The notes: generated by a model not told the origin, from the letters alone. Positions 26,820-36,494 are shown, numbered from the stretch's first letter. The stretch is 64,000 nt of DNA from Halotia wernerae (GCA_034931985.1 JAYGHB010000013.1:25837-89836); one strand, 5' to 3'. Made by a program: numbers and translations.

Positions 26820-28136
26820 ATGGAAGCAGAATATCGGCAGCGTCGCGAGCAGTTAATGGCAAAAATCGGTAATAGTACTGCCATTTTTCGCAGTGCGCCA
26901 ATGGCAGTAATGCACAACGATGTCGAATACGCTTATCGCCAAGATAGTGATTTTTTCTATCTGACTGGCTTTAACGAATCTCAAGCAGTGGCAGTATTAG
27001 CACCACATCATCCAGAACATCGGTTTGTGCTGTTTGTCCTACCTAAGGAGCGAGAAAAAGAGGTTTGGACTGGTTATCGTTGCGGGGTAGATGCAGCAAA
27101 AGAAATTTATGGTGCAGATGAAGCTTACCCTATCGCCGAACTAGATGAAAAATTGCCGCAGTATTTAGAAAAAGCCGATCGCATTTACTATCATTTAGGA
27201 CGCGATCGCAATTTTAACGACAAAATTCTGCAACATTACCAAATTTTACTGCGGACTTATCCCAAGCGCGGTACAGGCCCCATTGCCATTGCAGATACCG
27301 GCCCTGTCCTCCACAGCATGAGACTAATCAAAAGTGAAGCCGAGTTAAAATTAATGCGTCAAGCTGTGGCGATCGCGGTTGAAGCCCATAATTATGCAAT
27401 GGAAGCTAGTACACCTGGACGTTATGAATACGAAATCCAGGCGGGAATAGAACACATCTTTCGTTTGCGGGGAGGAATTGGCCCTGCTTATCCTTCAATT
27501 GTGGCTTCCGGTGCCAATGCTTGTGTACTTCACTACATCGAAAATAATCAGCAGATTCAAGATGGGGAATTGCTTTTAATTGATGCTGGTTGTGCATACG
27601 GTTATTACAACTCCGATATTACCAGGACATTTCCTGTAGGAGGTAAATTTACACCAGAACAAAAGACATTATATGAGATTGTATTAGAAGCACAAAAACA
27701 GGCGATCGCTCAAGTGCAACCCGGTAATTCCTTTAACTCGATTCACGATACAGCAGTACGCGTCCTGACTGAAGGTTTAGTCGAATTAGGCATTCTTAAA
27801 GGTGAAATTGACCAGTTAATTGAGGAAGAGAAATACAAGCCATATTATATGCACCGCACCAGTCATTGGTTAGGTTTGGATGTTCATGATGCAGGTGTTT
27901 ATCAGCACGGTGAAGATAAACCGCAGATTTTACAAGCAGGCCAAGTACTAACTGTAGAACCAGGACTATATATTGTGCCTGATACGAAATTAGCAGAAGA
28001 TCAGCCAGCAACTGATCCAAAGTGGGTTGGCATTGGTATTCGTATTGAGGATGATGTATTAGTAACACCTGATGGACATGAAGTTTTAACTGCGGGAGTA
28101 CCAAAAGCAGTGGATGAAGTTGCACGAATGGGTTAG
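26820..28136 (+). CDS. pepP: Xaa-Pro aminopeptidase (aminopeptidase P)
   Basis: A 438-residue M24B metallopeptidase. The N-terminal domain has YRQDSDFFYLTGFNE and WTGYRCGVDAAKEIYG; the pita-bread catalytic domain begins near residue 175. The five metal ligands are visible: IDAGCAYGYYNSDITRTF (two Asp), HRTSHWLGLDVHD (His), VEPGLYIVPD (Glu) and GIRIEDDVLVT (Glu). It removes N-terminal residues preceding proline in the cytosol. The stop codon lies inside the left arm of a 188-bp inverted-repeat element, so the native C-terminus may have been altered by a few residues. Confidence 0.93.
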   Translation: MEAEYRQRREQLMAKIGNSTAIFRSAPMAVMHNDVEYAYRQDSDFFYLTGFNESQAVAVLAPHHPEHRFVLFVLPKEREKEVWTGYRCGVDAAKEIYGADEAYPIAELDEKLPQYLEKADRIYYHLGRDRNFNDKILQHYQILLRTYPKRGTGPIAIADTGPVLHSMRLIKSEAELKLMRQAVAIAVEAHNYAMEASTPGRYEYEIQAGIEHIFRLRGGIGPAYPSIVASGANACVLHYIENNQQIQDGELLLIDAGCAYGYYNSDITRTFPVGGKFTPEQKTLYEIVLEAQKQAIAQVQPGNSFNSIHDTAVRVLTEGLVELGILKGEIDQLIEEEKYKPYYMHRTSHWLGLDVHDAGVYQHGEDKPQILQAGQVLTVEPGLYIVPDTKLAEDQPATDPKWVGIGIRIEDDVLVTPDGHEVLTAGVPKAVDEVARMG

Positions 28137-28320
28137 AGGATGTTTTAAAAGTGGGGGCTATTGTAATAGGATGTTTGTAAAGTACCGAACTGTATCAAGA
28201 TCCCCCTTAGCCCCCCTTCCAAAGAGGGGAATTAGAATCAAAGTCCCCCTTTAAAAGGGGGATTTAGGGGGATCTAAAAGTATTTGATACATCACTAGAG
28301 ACTTTTAAAACACCCTCTAA
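28133..28320. mobile_element. 188-bp MITE-like element with 20-bp terminal inverted repeats
   Basis: The left end TTAGAGGATGTTTTAAAAGT and the complement of the right end (28301-28320) agree at 19 of 20 bases. Inside it, TGTATCAA (28191) and TTGATACA (28284) form a second inverted pair around CCCCC/GGGGG blocks (GATCCCCCTTA, AGGGGGATC). It has no coding capacity. The left arm covers the stop codon of the aminopeptidase gene. Confidence 0.75.
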
Positions 28321-28367
28321 GACTACCTCATTATCTATATATATTCGGGAGCATCCACTTTCGGCAA

Positions 28368-28420
28368 ATAGCCCTGCGCTAAGGCGCACGCTGCGCGAAC
28401 AGACTTCAGTCTGGGGCTAT
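28368..28420. repeat. Compact two-hairpin palindromic repeat
   Basis: The outer arms ATAGCCC and GGGCTAT enclose TGCGC-TAAG-GCGCA and AGAC-TTCA-GTCT hairpins. The design resembles dispersed cloverleaf-like repeats of Nostoc genomes. It lies 100 bp upstream of the peptidase gene that follows. Confidence 0.6.
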
Positions 28421-28523
28421 ACAAAGATTAAAATGAATATCAGATAACTGATTTTTTGGTATTTATTGAGAATTTGAAAGCACGAAAAAACAACTCCAAT
28501 TGTTCAATATTAAATAGCAATCA

Positions 28524-29348
28524 ATGGTTGCAACAATTATTTTTTTTCTAATTATAGGGCTGATTATTATCGTAATTATACTCAGCCCCTTCCTAATTAA
28601 ACAACGGAGAAGCCGTTTTAAAAAACGTCCTTTTCCACCGCTTTGGAATGCCATCATTGAGAATAACTTTCCTCTTTATCTGCGACTTTCTCCTATAGAA
28701 CGCAGACGGCTACAGGGACATATTCAAGTTTTCTTAGCAGAAAAACAATTTATTGGCTGTGGAGAATTGCAAGTAACAGAAGAAATGAAGTTAACTGTTG
28801 CGGCTATCGCTTGTTTACTTTTATTAAATGAGCGAGGAGAATATTTTCCTAAACTTCGTTCGATTTTGATTTATCCTAGTACTTATTTTGTGAATGAAAC
28901 CGTAGCCACTGGAAATTATATTATCGAAGAAAGGCGTGTAGCCCGATTAGGGGAATCATGGATTAATGACCAAGTAATATTATCTTGGGAACAGGTACAA
29001 CAAGACATCGGTAACTGGAGAGATGGACATAACGTAATTCTTCACGAATTTGCTCACCAATTAGATCAAGAGGATGGTAGATCTGAGGGTGTTCCTATTT
29101 TGCAACGCAACTCAGACTATACAATTTGGGCTAGGGTAATGACAGAAGAATATCAACAACTCTGCAATGATGTTCAAAAAGGTCTAAAAACCGTAATTAA
29201 TAGCTATGGTGCAACTAATCCCGCAGAATTTTTTGCCGTAGCGACTGAGACATTTTTTGAAAAACCGCACCAATTGTTAAAGCAGCATCCGGCACTTTAT
29301 GAGCTACTACAACGCTATTATCAACTAGATCCTAGGCAATGGGTTTAG
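28524..29348 (+). CDS. M90-family zinc metallopeptidase (MtfA-like)
   Basis: A 274-residue protein with an N-terminal membrane helix (TIIFFLIIGLIIIVIILSPF) and a catalytic domain of the MtfA family. The zinc motif is VILHEFAHQLDQEDG near residue 175, with NPAEFFAVATETFFEKP providing the third Glu ligand. PLYLRLSPIERRRLQGHI is also conserved in MtfA. E. coli MtfA is cytosolic and regulates the glucose PTS repressor Mlc; the membrane anchor and lack of such a system here suggest a different role. Confidence 0.88.
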   Translation: MVATIIFFLIIGLIIIVIILSPFLIKQRRSRFKKRPFPPLWNAIIENNFPLYLRLSPIERRRLQGHIQVFLAEKQFIGCGELQVTEEMKLTVAAIACLLLLNERGEYFPKLRSILIYPSTYFVNETVATGNYIIEERRVARLGESWINDQVILSWEQVQQDIGNWRDGHNVILHEFAHQLDQEDGRSEGVPILQRNSDYTIWARVMTEEYQQLCNDVQKGLKTVINSYGATNPAEFFAVATETFFEKPHQLLKQHPALYELLQRYYQLDPRQWV

Positions 29349-29639
29349 TTAGTTCCTCTCAACAACTCGCTCTCTAGCTGGAGCAACACGGCTCAAAGCA
29401 GAAAACTCCACATGCTAGAAATCCGTTAAAAACGCTACTTTATAATTATTTTATACTACAACTTGCTGATCGTTTAGCAAATAATACTTAGTGTGACAGT
29501 TGCAAGTGTGGAATGCGGGCTGTTGTCTGTTTTAAGTATTCATGGGAATCTATCGAAGTAACAAATAAACTATGCAGTGAATCTTGTAGATTCCATACAG
29601 AACGCCCTCAGTTCTGTCACATTCTTATAGGAGAATAAA

Positions 29640-30392
29640 ATGAAAATAGTTGCTTTTTCATCTAAATTATTAGATGCAATTTTTGCTGCCACTGTTGCAG
29701 TACCATTATCTCTTGCTGGGATATTTACTTTTGCTAGTTCTGCGATCGCAGCCTCCTTTAATGGTGACTTTCAGCTAAGTAGTGGATATACTTTTTCGCC
29801 TCCTAAATCAGCAAGTAGCTTAGTAGAATTATCAGCAAAATCTCTAACATTTTCTCCCCAACCCATAACACCAATTGCTCTTGCAGCTCAAACAGGAAGT
29901 TTTACGTCATTCAACACAGCCAAAATAAATAATATTATCCAGTTTTCTCCTTTGTCTGTAAATAATCCCTTTATTGATTTTGGTAAAACTCTCATACCTG
30001 GTATAGTTCAGTCTTCTGCTGAATCTGCCTCGATCACAGATAAAATCAATACATTTAGTTTGAATTCTGCAAATTATGAACTCAAACAAAGTGGTGAAAA
30101 CGTAGCTATAGACGTTGCACTTTATGGATTATTTAGCAGTGAAGATGGAGCAAAATCTAAAGGAGCAGGAAACTTATCTTTCCAAGTCAATAATGTAAAA
30201 GTTGCTAATGTCGAGTCAATTCTTAGTAGTGGTGGCTCAGTTAAGGATTTGGCTTTTTCTGGTGCTTTATTCACTACTACTTCTGTCCCTGAGCCAGCTA
30301 CACTACTAGGTTTAGGAATAGTTAGTGCAGCAATGGTTATGTTTCGTCGTCGTCAACCTCAAGATAATTCCATAGATATATCCGAAATATAA
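29640..30392 (+). CDS. PEP-CTERM sorting-signal secreted protein
   Basis: A 250-residue protein with a signal peptide (LLDAIFAATVAVPLSLAGIF) and probable cleavage near SAIA-ASFNG. Its C-terminus has the full PEP-CTERM signal: VPEPATLLGLGIVSAAMVMF followed by RRRQ. The middle is Ser/Thr/Asn-rich without catalytic motifs. In PEP-CTERM systems an exosortase removes the tail and the protein becomes extracellular, often with exopolysaccharide. No exosortase gene is in the window. AGGAG lies 7 bases before the ATG. Confidence 0.87.
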   Translation: MKIVAFSSKLLDAIFAATVAVPLSLAGIFTFASSAIAASFNGDFQLSSGYTFSPPKSASSLVELSAKSLTFSPQPITPIALAAQTGSFTSFNTAKINNIIQFSPLSVNNPFIDFGKTLIPGIVQSSAESASITDKINTFSLNSANYELKQSGENVAIDVALYGLFSSEDGAKSKGAGNLSFQVNNVKVANVESILSSGGSVKDLAFSGALFTTTSVPEPATLLGLGIVSAAMVMFRRRQPQDNSIDISEI

Positions 30393-30478
30393 CTACGAAT
30401 TTACATCATCAAAATGACCGTAATTAGTTTTATTTAAAACTGCTAAGTTGTGATGTTTCTGTCACTTAAAAGATCTTT

Positions 30479-30508
30479 AACCACATCAGTATATTGATGT
30501 GGTTTTCA
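30479..30508 (+). terminator. Terminator of the PEP-CTERM gene
   Basis: A 10-bp perfect stem AACCACATCA/TGATGTGGTT with a 6-base loop and a short T-run, 87 bp after the stop codon. Confidence 0.7.
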
Positions 30509-30651
30509 GTTAGCATATTTGCACTTCCTGTCTAATAGCATGTCATAACTATTAATTATAATAAAACTCTGAGAAGCACAAATTTATAACACTATAGGGA
30601 TGGATTTATTCAACAATAGCAACTGTCGCATTCTTTTATGGAATTGGTATT
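30509..30651. other. Intergenic stretch without recognised gene
   Basis: AT-rich spacer between the terminator and the next inverted-repeat element; no coding or structural feature was seen. Confidence 0.4.
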
Positions 30652-30785
30652 AGGACTTACGCACGCTCTACCAATTCTTCTCTACGAGACGCTGCGCGTT
30701 GGCGGAAGCCTCTCGTAGAGAAGGCGTTCTTGGCATCTTGGCGGTTCGATAAATTAAGCTTTTTGTCCATTTTTGCGTAAGTCCT
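30652..30785. mobile_element. 134-bp MITE-like element
   Basis: Perfect 12-bp terminal inverted repeats AGGACTTACGCA and TGCGTAAGTCCT. Inside, CTCTACGAG and CTCGTAGAG form a second inverted pair around a GC-rich core (ACGCTGCGCGTTGGCGGAAG). It has no coding capacity. About 385 bp of AT-rich non-coding sequence follows before a small ORF. Confidence 0.75.
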
Positions 30786-31169
30786 GGGTATAAATATAGT
30801 AATCGCCACATCAGTGAGGACAAGGAGCTTAAGCTCTTTGTTGAATACTTACCCTTCTGATGCCCTAAGGTACTTGACAGTTGCTAGAGCAAAAAATTTT
30901 ACATATATATCTAAAAAATAGTCAAATACAATCAAGCAGATAGCCGTATCTTGGAAAGTAGCTTTCGCAAGCTCACAGTAAATGTTTTTCAAATTTTAGC
31001 TTTGCATTAATACATTTTTTTAGGATACCGACATCGATTGGTAACCAAAAGAAATTTATACTTACATAGTTTTCTTGATTCCATCAATAGGAGCAAAACA
31101 GTTTTAGCACAAACATCGTTGTGAATATAAAGCTAGCATCCACCTTTACTTTTAAAAAGTTTTGGTCTT

Positions 31170-31334
31170 ATGCAACTATTAGATTGGTTTTTCTCAGACT
31201 TTCGTTGGTATCGTCGTCTATCGGGTGGTTTATGGTGGCAAGTTGAGGTTCCTTTGTTCGATGGTTCTCAAATTGCCTGGGTACGTCACATGCCGGAATC
31301 TAAATACTACATTTTACAAAAGGAGGAATACTAG
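31170..31334 (+). CDS. Small Trp/Tyr-rich hypothetical protein, 54 residues
   Basis: An ATG-started ORF with a striking composition: LLDWFFSDFRWYRRLSGGLW, then WQVEVPLFDGSQIAWVRHMP and a Tyr/Lys/Glu tail. The aromatic-rich pattern and absence of rare codons suggest a real gene, but I cannot name a family. The TAG stop is part of the CTAG boundary of the repeat element that follows; the same stop would be present before insertion if CTAG was the target site. Confidence 0.5.
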   Translation: MQLLDWFFSDFRWYRRLSGGLWWQVEVPLFDGSQIAWVRHMPESKYYILQKEEY

Positions 31335-31611
31335 TACCGCTGGAAGTCAAAAGGAGCCAGTGCGTTGGAAAGACAGCGCCGTGGACGAGCAATACCCGAC
31401 TTGAGGCGACTGTCGTCGGGTTCTCAAGGCACTCTGTTGTGCGGCTTTGCCCGACTTAAAAGAAGTACAGCCGACTTGGACTCCTTCCCTACGGTACGCT
31501 CTTCGCGAACGGAGAACCCGCAGGGTAGCAACTGGCGTTCAAAAGTCAAAAGACTTCTAATTTTGGCTTTTTAACTGTTTAGAATGCCTAACTTCCCCAT
31601 AGGGGTACTAG
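31331..31611. mobile_element. 281-bp repeat element bounded by CTAGTAC / GTACTAG
   Basis: It begins CTAGTACCGCTGG and ends GGGGTACTAG, the same boundary type as the three 111-bp elements near 56.3, 63.2 and 63.9 kb. The interior carries GC-rich dispersed motifs (GCCAGTGCGTTGGAAAG, ACGGTACGCTCTTCGCGAAC) and TCAAAAG heptamers near both ends. An open frame across it is not a credible gene. Confidence 0.55.
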
Positions 31612-31651
31612 CATTGCTTAACCTCCATTTCTTTGCATCTGTGTATGAAAA

Positions 31652-33346
31652 TTAATTAATTTTAAACACCGACTCTACAGTTGATTTAATCGAATCCCGT
31701 GCATCCTTTAAAGTCTGAGCAAAAGGATGTTTTGCTTGCAAAAATACACGGGCACAATTGCGTCCTGGCATTCCGGAAATAGAACCACCTGGATGAGTCC
31801 CTGCGCCAGTCAAAAATAAATTTTCAATTGGTGTTTTGTAGTTGGCTAATTCTGGCAAGGGGCGGAAAAATACCATTTGATCTAAAGTCATATCAACGTG
31901 GTAATAATTCCCCTTGTAGGCACCTAATCTTTCTCCTAGTTCAGCGGGACTTTCTACGCGACGGGCGATAGTAGCTGTTTTCACATTTGGCGCATAAGTT
32001 GCCAATTTGTCAATTACTCTATCTGCAACCTTGTTTTTCAATTCATCTGTCCAACCAGTACCTTTCAAGCCAGTGCCTTCTGCACCTGCGATTTGATAGG
32101 GAGCAAAAAACTCAATCCATAAAGTGTGTTTGCCTAGTGGTGCTAAGGTGGGGTCAAGGGCGCTAGGCATTACTACGTACATTGATGGGTCAGAATCGGG
32201 TATCTCTCCTAAGGTACATTTACTATGAGCCTGTTCTACATGAGCCACGGAATCTGCAATCAAGATAGATCCGATTAAATATTCATCTTTATGTGCGTGA
32301 TATGGAAAACGCAAAGGTTCGTCTAAAGCCAAATCTATCTTGAGGATGGTTTCGTTGTTGTTAACAATGCGGCGTTCTAATCTTTCCCACAATTCGGGTT
32401 CTGCTGCATCGATATCACTCTTATCAGTCATTTGCAAAAATAACCGCTTGGCATCGATATTAGAAATCACCCCATATTTAGCACGATATTCTTTAGCGCC
32501 ACTAACCCGCACACCAACGGCTTTGCCATCGTCTATCAAAACTTTTTCAACATGCTGATCTGTAAGAATCACACCGCCTTTACTTCTAACTAAATTCACC
32601 AATGCTTGCACAAGAACACCAGTACCACCCCGGGGTCTGGCCATACCGGGGTTATGACGCATCGCCATCATAATTGCACCAATAGCAATGGTTTTTTGTG
32701 ATGGTGGCGCCCCAAGTTCAGAGGCCAGTCTTGCCAGTGGCGCTTTGAGAAATTCCGAATCAAACCACTCGTTTAGTAAGTCTTCAGCGCTGGTCATCAT
32801 GTTGCGAACAAAGTCCAGCGTTTTGTTTGGTGAACCGATGACTGAAAATAAATCTTTTATTTTTGTGATGTCGTAGTTGCCGACGATATCAATGATTGAT
32901 TTGGGCGGAGCATTAAACATAGGAATCATTGCCCCTAGTGCCCGCTGCCAATATTGGGTATATTCTGCGTATTTTTTGGCATCGCGATCGCTATATCGGG
33001 CAATTTCTGCACAAGTCTTGTCTAGCGATTTATGACCTAAGAAATATTTTCCATCAGGATGGGGACAAAAAACAACTGGATCGCACTCCAGATATTCCAA
33101 ACCGTATTTTCCTAGTTCTAATTCTTCAACAACTGGCCCCAAGTGAATAAATTCATGGTCAATAGCACATAAATTAAATTTAAATCCAGGCGCTGCTTGC
33201 GGTAAACATTCTTCAGTTGTTGCTGCCCCCCCTGGAACGGAACGCTTTTCGAGCAACAGGACGCTATAGCCAGCTTTAAGCAAATAAGCAGCACAAACTA
33301 GTCCATTGTGCCCTGCACCGATAATTACGACATCATACTCTTGCAT
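31652..33346 (-). CDS. crtO: Beta-carotene ketolase CrtO
   Basis: A 564-residue flavoprotein of the phytoene-desaturase superfamily. The FAD-binding motif is VVIIGAGHNGLVCAAYLLKA at residues 6-25, followed by LLLEKRSVPGGAATTE. DHEFIHLGPVVEEL, LNEWFDSEFLKAPLARLASE, GARP-like MARPRGGTGVLVQAL and the C-terminal AGTHPGGSISGMPGRNCARV closely follow remembered CrtO of Synechocystis (slr0088). It introduces 4-keto groups into beta-carotene to give echinenone or canthaxanthin in the membrane. It is about 20 residues longer at the C-terminus than the Synechocystis protein. Monocistronic as far as seen. Confidence 0.92.
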   Translation of the reverse strand: MQEYDVVIIGAGHNGLVCAAYLLKAGYSVLLLEKRSVPGGAATTEECLPQAAPGFKFNLCAIDHEFIHLGPVVEELELGKYGLEYLECDPVVFCPHPDGKYFLGHKSLDKTCAEIARYSDRDAKKYAEYTQYWQRALGAMIPMFNAPPKSIIDIVGNYDITKIKDLFSVIGSPNKTLDFVRNMMTSAEDLLNEWFDSEFLKAPLARLASELGAPPSQKTIAIGAIMMAMRHNPGMARPRGGTGVLVQALVNLVRSKGGVILTDQHVEKVLIDDGKAVGVRVSGAKEYRAKYGVISNIDAKRLFLQMTDKSDIDAAEPELWERLERRIVNNNETILKIDLALDEPLRFPYHAHKDEYLIGSILIADSVAHVEQAHSKCTLGEIPDSDPSMYVVMPSALDPTLAPLGKHTLWIEFFAPYQIAGAEGTGLKGTGWTDELKNKVADRVIDKLATYAPNVKTATIARRVESPAELGERLGAYKGNYYHVDMTLDQMVFFRPLPELANYKTPIENLFLTGAGTHPGGSISGMPGRNCARVFLQAKHPFAQTLKDARDSIKSTVESVFKIN

Positions 33347-33437
33347 ATTTGTAATTTGGGAATAGATAGAGGTAAATAGAGTAGCTTGTTAATATTACAA
33401 AGTGTTAAGAAGATTTGCAACTTTGAAAATTACTAAT

Positions 33438-34199
33438 TCACTTAATCAGAGAATCTATTTCTGATGCAGATAGTTGCCGCATATTAGCTTCTAAAATTAT
33501 TGTTAAACTTTCCTTTTGTACTTCCATTTGCTTAATACGAAATGCTATGTCTTCCCATGTAAAATAGGGAAGTTTTGCTAGTTCTTTTATCTTCTGCATA
33601 AATGCTGCAATCAGTTCTACAGAAATACCTTCTCCTTGAGTACATTTAATACTTTCTAGTCTGATGGATTGTGAATTAGTACGTGGAATAACTATTCCCA
33701 CAGCACCTAGTAACTGAGTATTGCCACTCTTGTTGATCAACACTGTTCCCCTAAATCCGATCTTACGTTCGCCAGGTAAAAACAACTGGATATTTTGTGG
33801 TTCAAAACTGACGCTTTGACCATCTACATCTAACTGAAATTTTTGTGATAAGCTGCGAACAAACTCAGAATTTAAAGCACAGTTAATATCTGCTTCTGTC
33901 ATGACAACACGAGCGATCGCATTAACTGGCTCATTCAATTCAATTTGTCCAAAAACAGCACTTAAAGGATTAATAGAAATACTATCTGTTTGCAGTTTTA
34001 TTTCTTGAACCCGGATGTTTTCTTTTAATACCAATCCCTTGGCTGCAACGGAAACACCATCAGAATGTCCCTGAAGTACTTGCAACAAATCGGTTTGCAC
34101 ATCAATGTCGATTTGTTCTGCTTCCTCTAATTGATTAGATAGCCTCCGTTCAGCTTCTTGTGATATTAGCTGCTCTTCCAAGCGTTTCTTGTCTGGCAT
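33438..34199 (-). CDS. DUF2993 (LmeA-like) protein
   Basis: A 253-residue protein without signal peptide or membrane helix. LKENIRVQEIKLQTDSISIN, VVMTEADINCALNSEFV and IGFRGTVLINKSGN match the DUF2993 family, of which mycobacterial LmeA binds phospholipid. The cyanobacterial members are common and uncharacterised. It is on the same strand as crtO, 91 bp upstream of its start, so the two could share a transcript. Confidence 0.78.
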   Translation of the reverse strand: MPDKKRLEEQLISQEAERRLSNQLEEAEQIDIDVQTDLLQVLQGHSDGVSVAAKGLVLKENIRVQEIKLQTDSISINPLSAVFGQIELNEPVNAIARVVMTEADINCALNSEFVRSLSQKFQLDVDGQSVSFEPQNIQLFLPGERKIGFRGTVLINKSGNTQLLGAVGIVIPRTNSQSIRLESIKCTQGEGISVELIAAFMQKIKELAKLPYFTWEDIAFRIKQMEVQKESLTIILEANMRQLSASEIDSLIK

Positions 34200-34683
34200 G
34201 AAGATTTTACTCTCTTAACTTCCTATTACTGGTTACTGTAAACGCTAAATATGCCAGAGCGTATCTATAGTGCGATATATACAACTAGAAAGAAGGGAAC
34301 AGGGAACAGGGAACAGGGAAGAATGGATATGAGGTGTACTGAATTTTTTGAAAAATCAAATATATATTAAGTAAAAAAAGCTTTTACCTTTCAACAAATA
34401 AATAAGATAATTACCAACAACTAAAAATCATCATCTTTTTCATGAATCCTGAGAAAGATTTAAGCTCAACTTTTCTAGAAAGCTATTTGCTGGAAGCTGT
34501 CAAAATCATCCTTTAGGACTAGATATAGCAGTTTTAATAATCTTAGGGTGGGTACTGCCCGCAACATAAAAATAAGGGTCGCGATCGCCTCAGCATACTG
34601 ATACTATAAATCTTGCCAGCAGAAGATGTACTAAAGAGCAATACAATCAAAGATAATTTTCCAGAAACACAGGAGTAAATTCA
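34200..34683. other. Divergent intergenic region with heptamer repeat
   Basis: About 480 bp between the DUF2993 gene and the ABC exporter. Positions 34294-34320 hold nearly four copies of the heptanucleotide AGGGAAC, the short tandem repeat type known from heterocystous cyanobacteria. The rest contains one HIP1 octamer and no supported gene. Confidence 0.6.
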
Positions 34684-36462
34684 TTGGTTCAGCAACCAGA
34701 ACTTCAGGAAAATTCTTCAATGCAGGCAATCCAGCGTGTTCTAGGAAGTTTGCGTACTTACCGATGGATTTCACTGGGAGCCTTGGTCAGCTTGTTGCTG
34801 TTGACAGTTGCCAATGCATTGACTCCCCAGTTGTTTCGGTGGGGCATTGATCAGGGTATTATCAAACAAAATTTACAAATCGTACTTTACAGCGCTGCTT
34901 GGCTGGTTGTCGCAGCGATCGCTCGCGGTTTATTTAACTTTGGACAAAGCTATTTAGCAGAAGCCGCATCTCAAGGCGTTGCTTATAAACTGCGTAACCA
35001 AATTTTCAGTAAAATTCAAAATCTCAGTTTCAGCTATCATGACCAATCACAAACCTCTCAACTGCTAACCCGCGTCACTAATGACATTGAACAAATTCGT
35101 ACATTTGTAGGTACTAGTTTAATTCAGGTAATTGGTGGAGTTGTGACATTAGTGGTAATTGCGGTGGTTTTGCTGGTGATGAACTGGCAACTAGCGCTGA
35201 TTACACTAACGGTTGTACCGATTTCGGCATGGTTAATGGCACAATTCATCACCCGTAATAGTGGACTATTCCGGCAAGTACAAGAGCAACTGGGTGACCT
35301 TAACGCCGTCTTGCAAGAGAATTTGGTAGGAATTAGGGTAGTCAAAGCCTTTGTGCGGGAGTCAGCCGAAAAGAGGCGTTACACTACCATGAATGATGCC
35401 TTGGTCAAGGCAAATATGAAGACCATTCGTGCCATTCGTAATACCTTTCCATTTATTTTTTTGCTGAGTAATTTGGTGACATTGGCAGTTTTTGCCTACG
35501 GGGGGGCGCAGGTAATTGATAATAGATTTTCCATTGGTGAACTAGTAGCGTTTAACTCCTACCTAGTATTAATACTCCAACCGATTTTAGTGATTGGCTT
35601 TGCTGCACCAGCGATCGCCCAAGCAGCCGCCTCCGCTGAACGGATTTATGAAGTAGTAGATGCAGAGGTAGAAATTCGCGATCGCCCAGATGCCATTGAT
35701 TTTGAAACCTGCGGCGGCAGAATTGCCTTTGAGAACGTCTGGTTTCGCTATCCTGGAGCTACAACCGCAGCCCTCAAAAATGTTTCCTTTGAAACAAAGT
35801 CCAAGGAATTGATCGCCGTTTTGGGAATGACAGGTTCTGGAAAAAGCACGATTATGAACTTGATTGCCCGATTTTATGATGTCACAAAGGGAGCAATTCG
35901 CATTGACGGGCGGGATGTACGAGATTTTACACTCCAGAGTCTTAGAACGCATATTGGAATTGTGTTTCAAGAAACCACGCTATTCTCTGGTACTATCCGC
36001 GAGAATATAACTTATGCCAAACCCAACGCTAGCTTAGAACAAGTGATTGAAGTGGCAAAAACTGCCCAAATTCATGATTTCGTTGTTAATCTACCAGATG
36101 GCTATGAGACGATTGTGGGTGAACGTGGCGTGGGTTTATCTGGTGGACAAAAACAACGAATTGCGATCGCCCGCACCTTATTAACCGATTACAGTATTCT
36201 GATTTTGGATGATAGTACTTCTGCGGTAGATGCCAAAACTGCGGCTCAAATTCAAGCTGAACTCGATGACCTCATGCGCCAAAAAGCCTGTGTAACTTTT
36301 GTTGTGGCTCAACGCATTAGTACCGTCAAAAACGCTGATCGCATTTTGCTAATTGATCAAGGACGATTAATTGCCCAAGGTACTCATGAAGAATTGATGC
36401 AAACAAGCCCCCTCTATGGTGTAATTTTGGAATCTCAAGTCAAGCAAAAGGATAAAACATAA
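34684..36462 (+). CDS. ABC exporter half-transporter, degenerate-site subunit
   Basis: A 592-residue protein: six helices, then an ATPase domain. The TTG start is preferred because AGGAG lies eight bases before it; an ATG at 34720 would remove 12 residues. Walker A is GMTGSGKSTIMNLI and the signature is LSGGQKQR. Walker B reads ILILDDSTSAVD, with Asp where the catalytic Glu normally stands. This is the usual pattern of the non-hydrolysing site in heterodimeric exporters such as TM287/288. Its partner starts 60 bp downstream. The substrate is unknown: lipid, drug or peptide. Confidence 0.9.
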   Translation: MVQQPELQENSSMQAIQRVLGSLRTYRWISLGALVSLLLLTVANALTPQLFRWGIDQGIIKQNLQIVLYSAAWLVVAAIARGLFNFGQSYLAEAASQGVAYKLRNQIFSKIQNLSFSYHDQSQTSQLLTRVTNDIEQIRTFVGTSLIQVIGGVVTLVVIAVVLLVMNWQLALITLTVVPISAWLMAQFITRNSGLFRQVQEQLGDLNAVLQENLVGIRVVKAFVRESAEKRRYTTMNDALVKANMKTIRAIRNTFPFIFLLSNLVTLAVFAYGGAQVIDNRFSIGELVAFNSYLVLILQPILVIGFAAPAIAQAAASAERIYEVVDAEVEIRDRPDAIDFETCGGRIAFENVWFRYPGATTAALKNVSFETKSKELIAVLGMTGSGKSTIMNLIARFYDVTKGAIRIDGRDVRDFTLQSLRTHIGIVFQETTLFSGTIRENITYAKPNASLEQVIEVAKTAQIHDFVVNLPDGYETIVGERGVGLSGGQKQRIAIARTLLTDYSILILDDSTSAVDAKTAAQIQAELDDLMRQKACVTFVVAQRISTVKNADRILLIDQGRLIAQGTHEELMQTSPLYGVILESQVKQKDKT

Positions 36463-36494
36463 GTTCCCATAACAGCCTTGTGACCAAAACTTTT

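Noticed and set aside
31365..31574. 69-codon ORF within the 281-bp element
   Set aside because: Coding frame of a repetitive non-coding element; GC-rich repeat motifs explain it.
34441..34516. 24-codon ORF MNPEKDLSS... before the ABC exporter
   Set aside because: No ribosome site or recognisable family; could be chance or an old relic.
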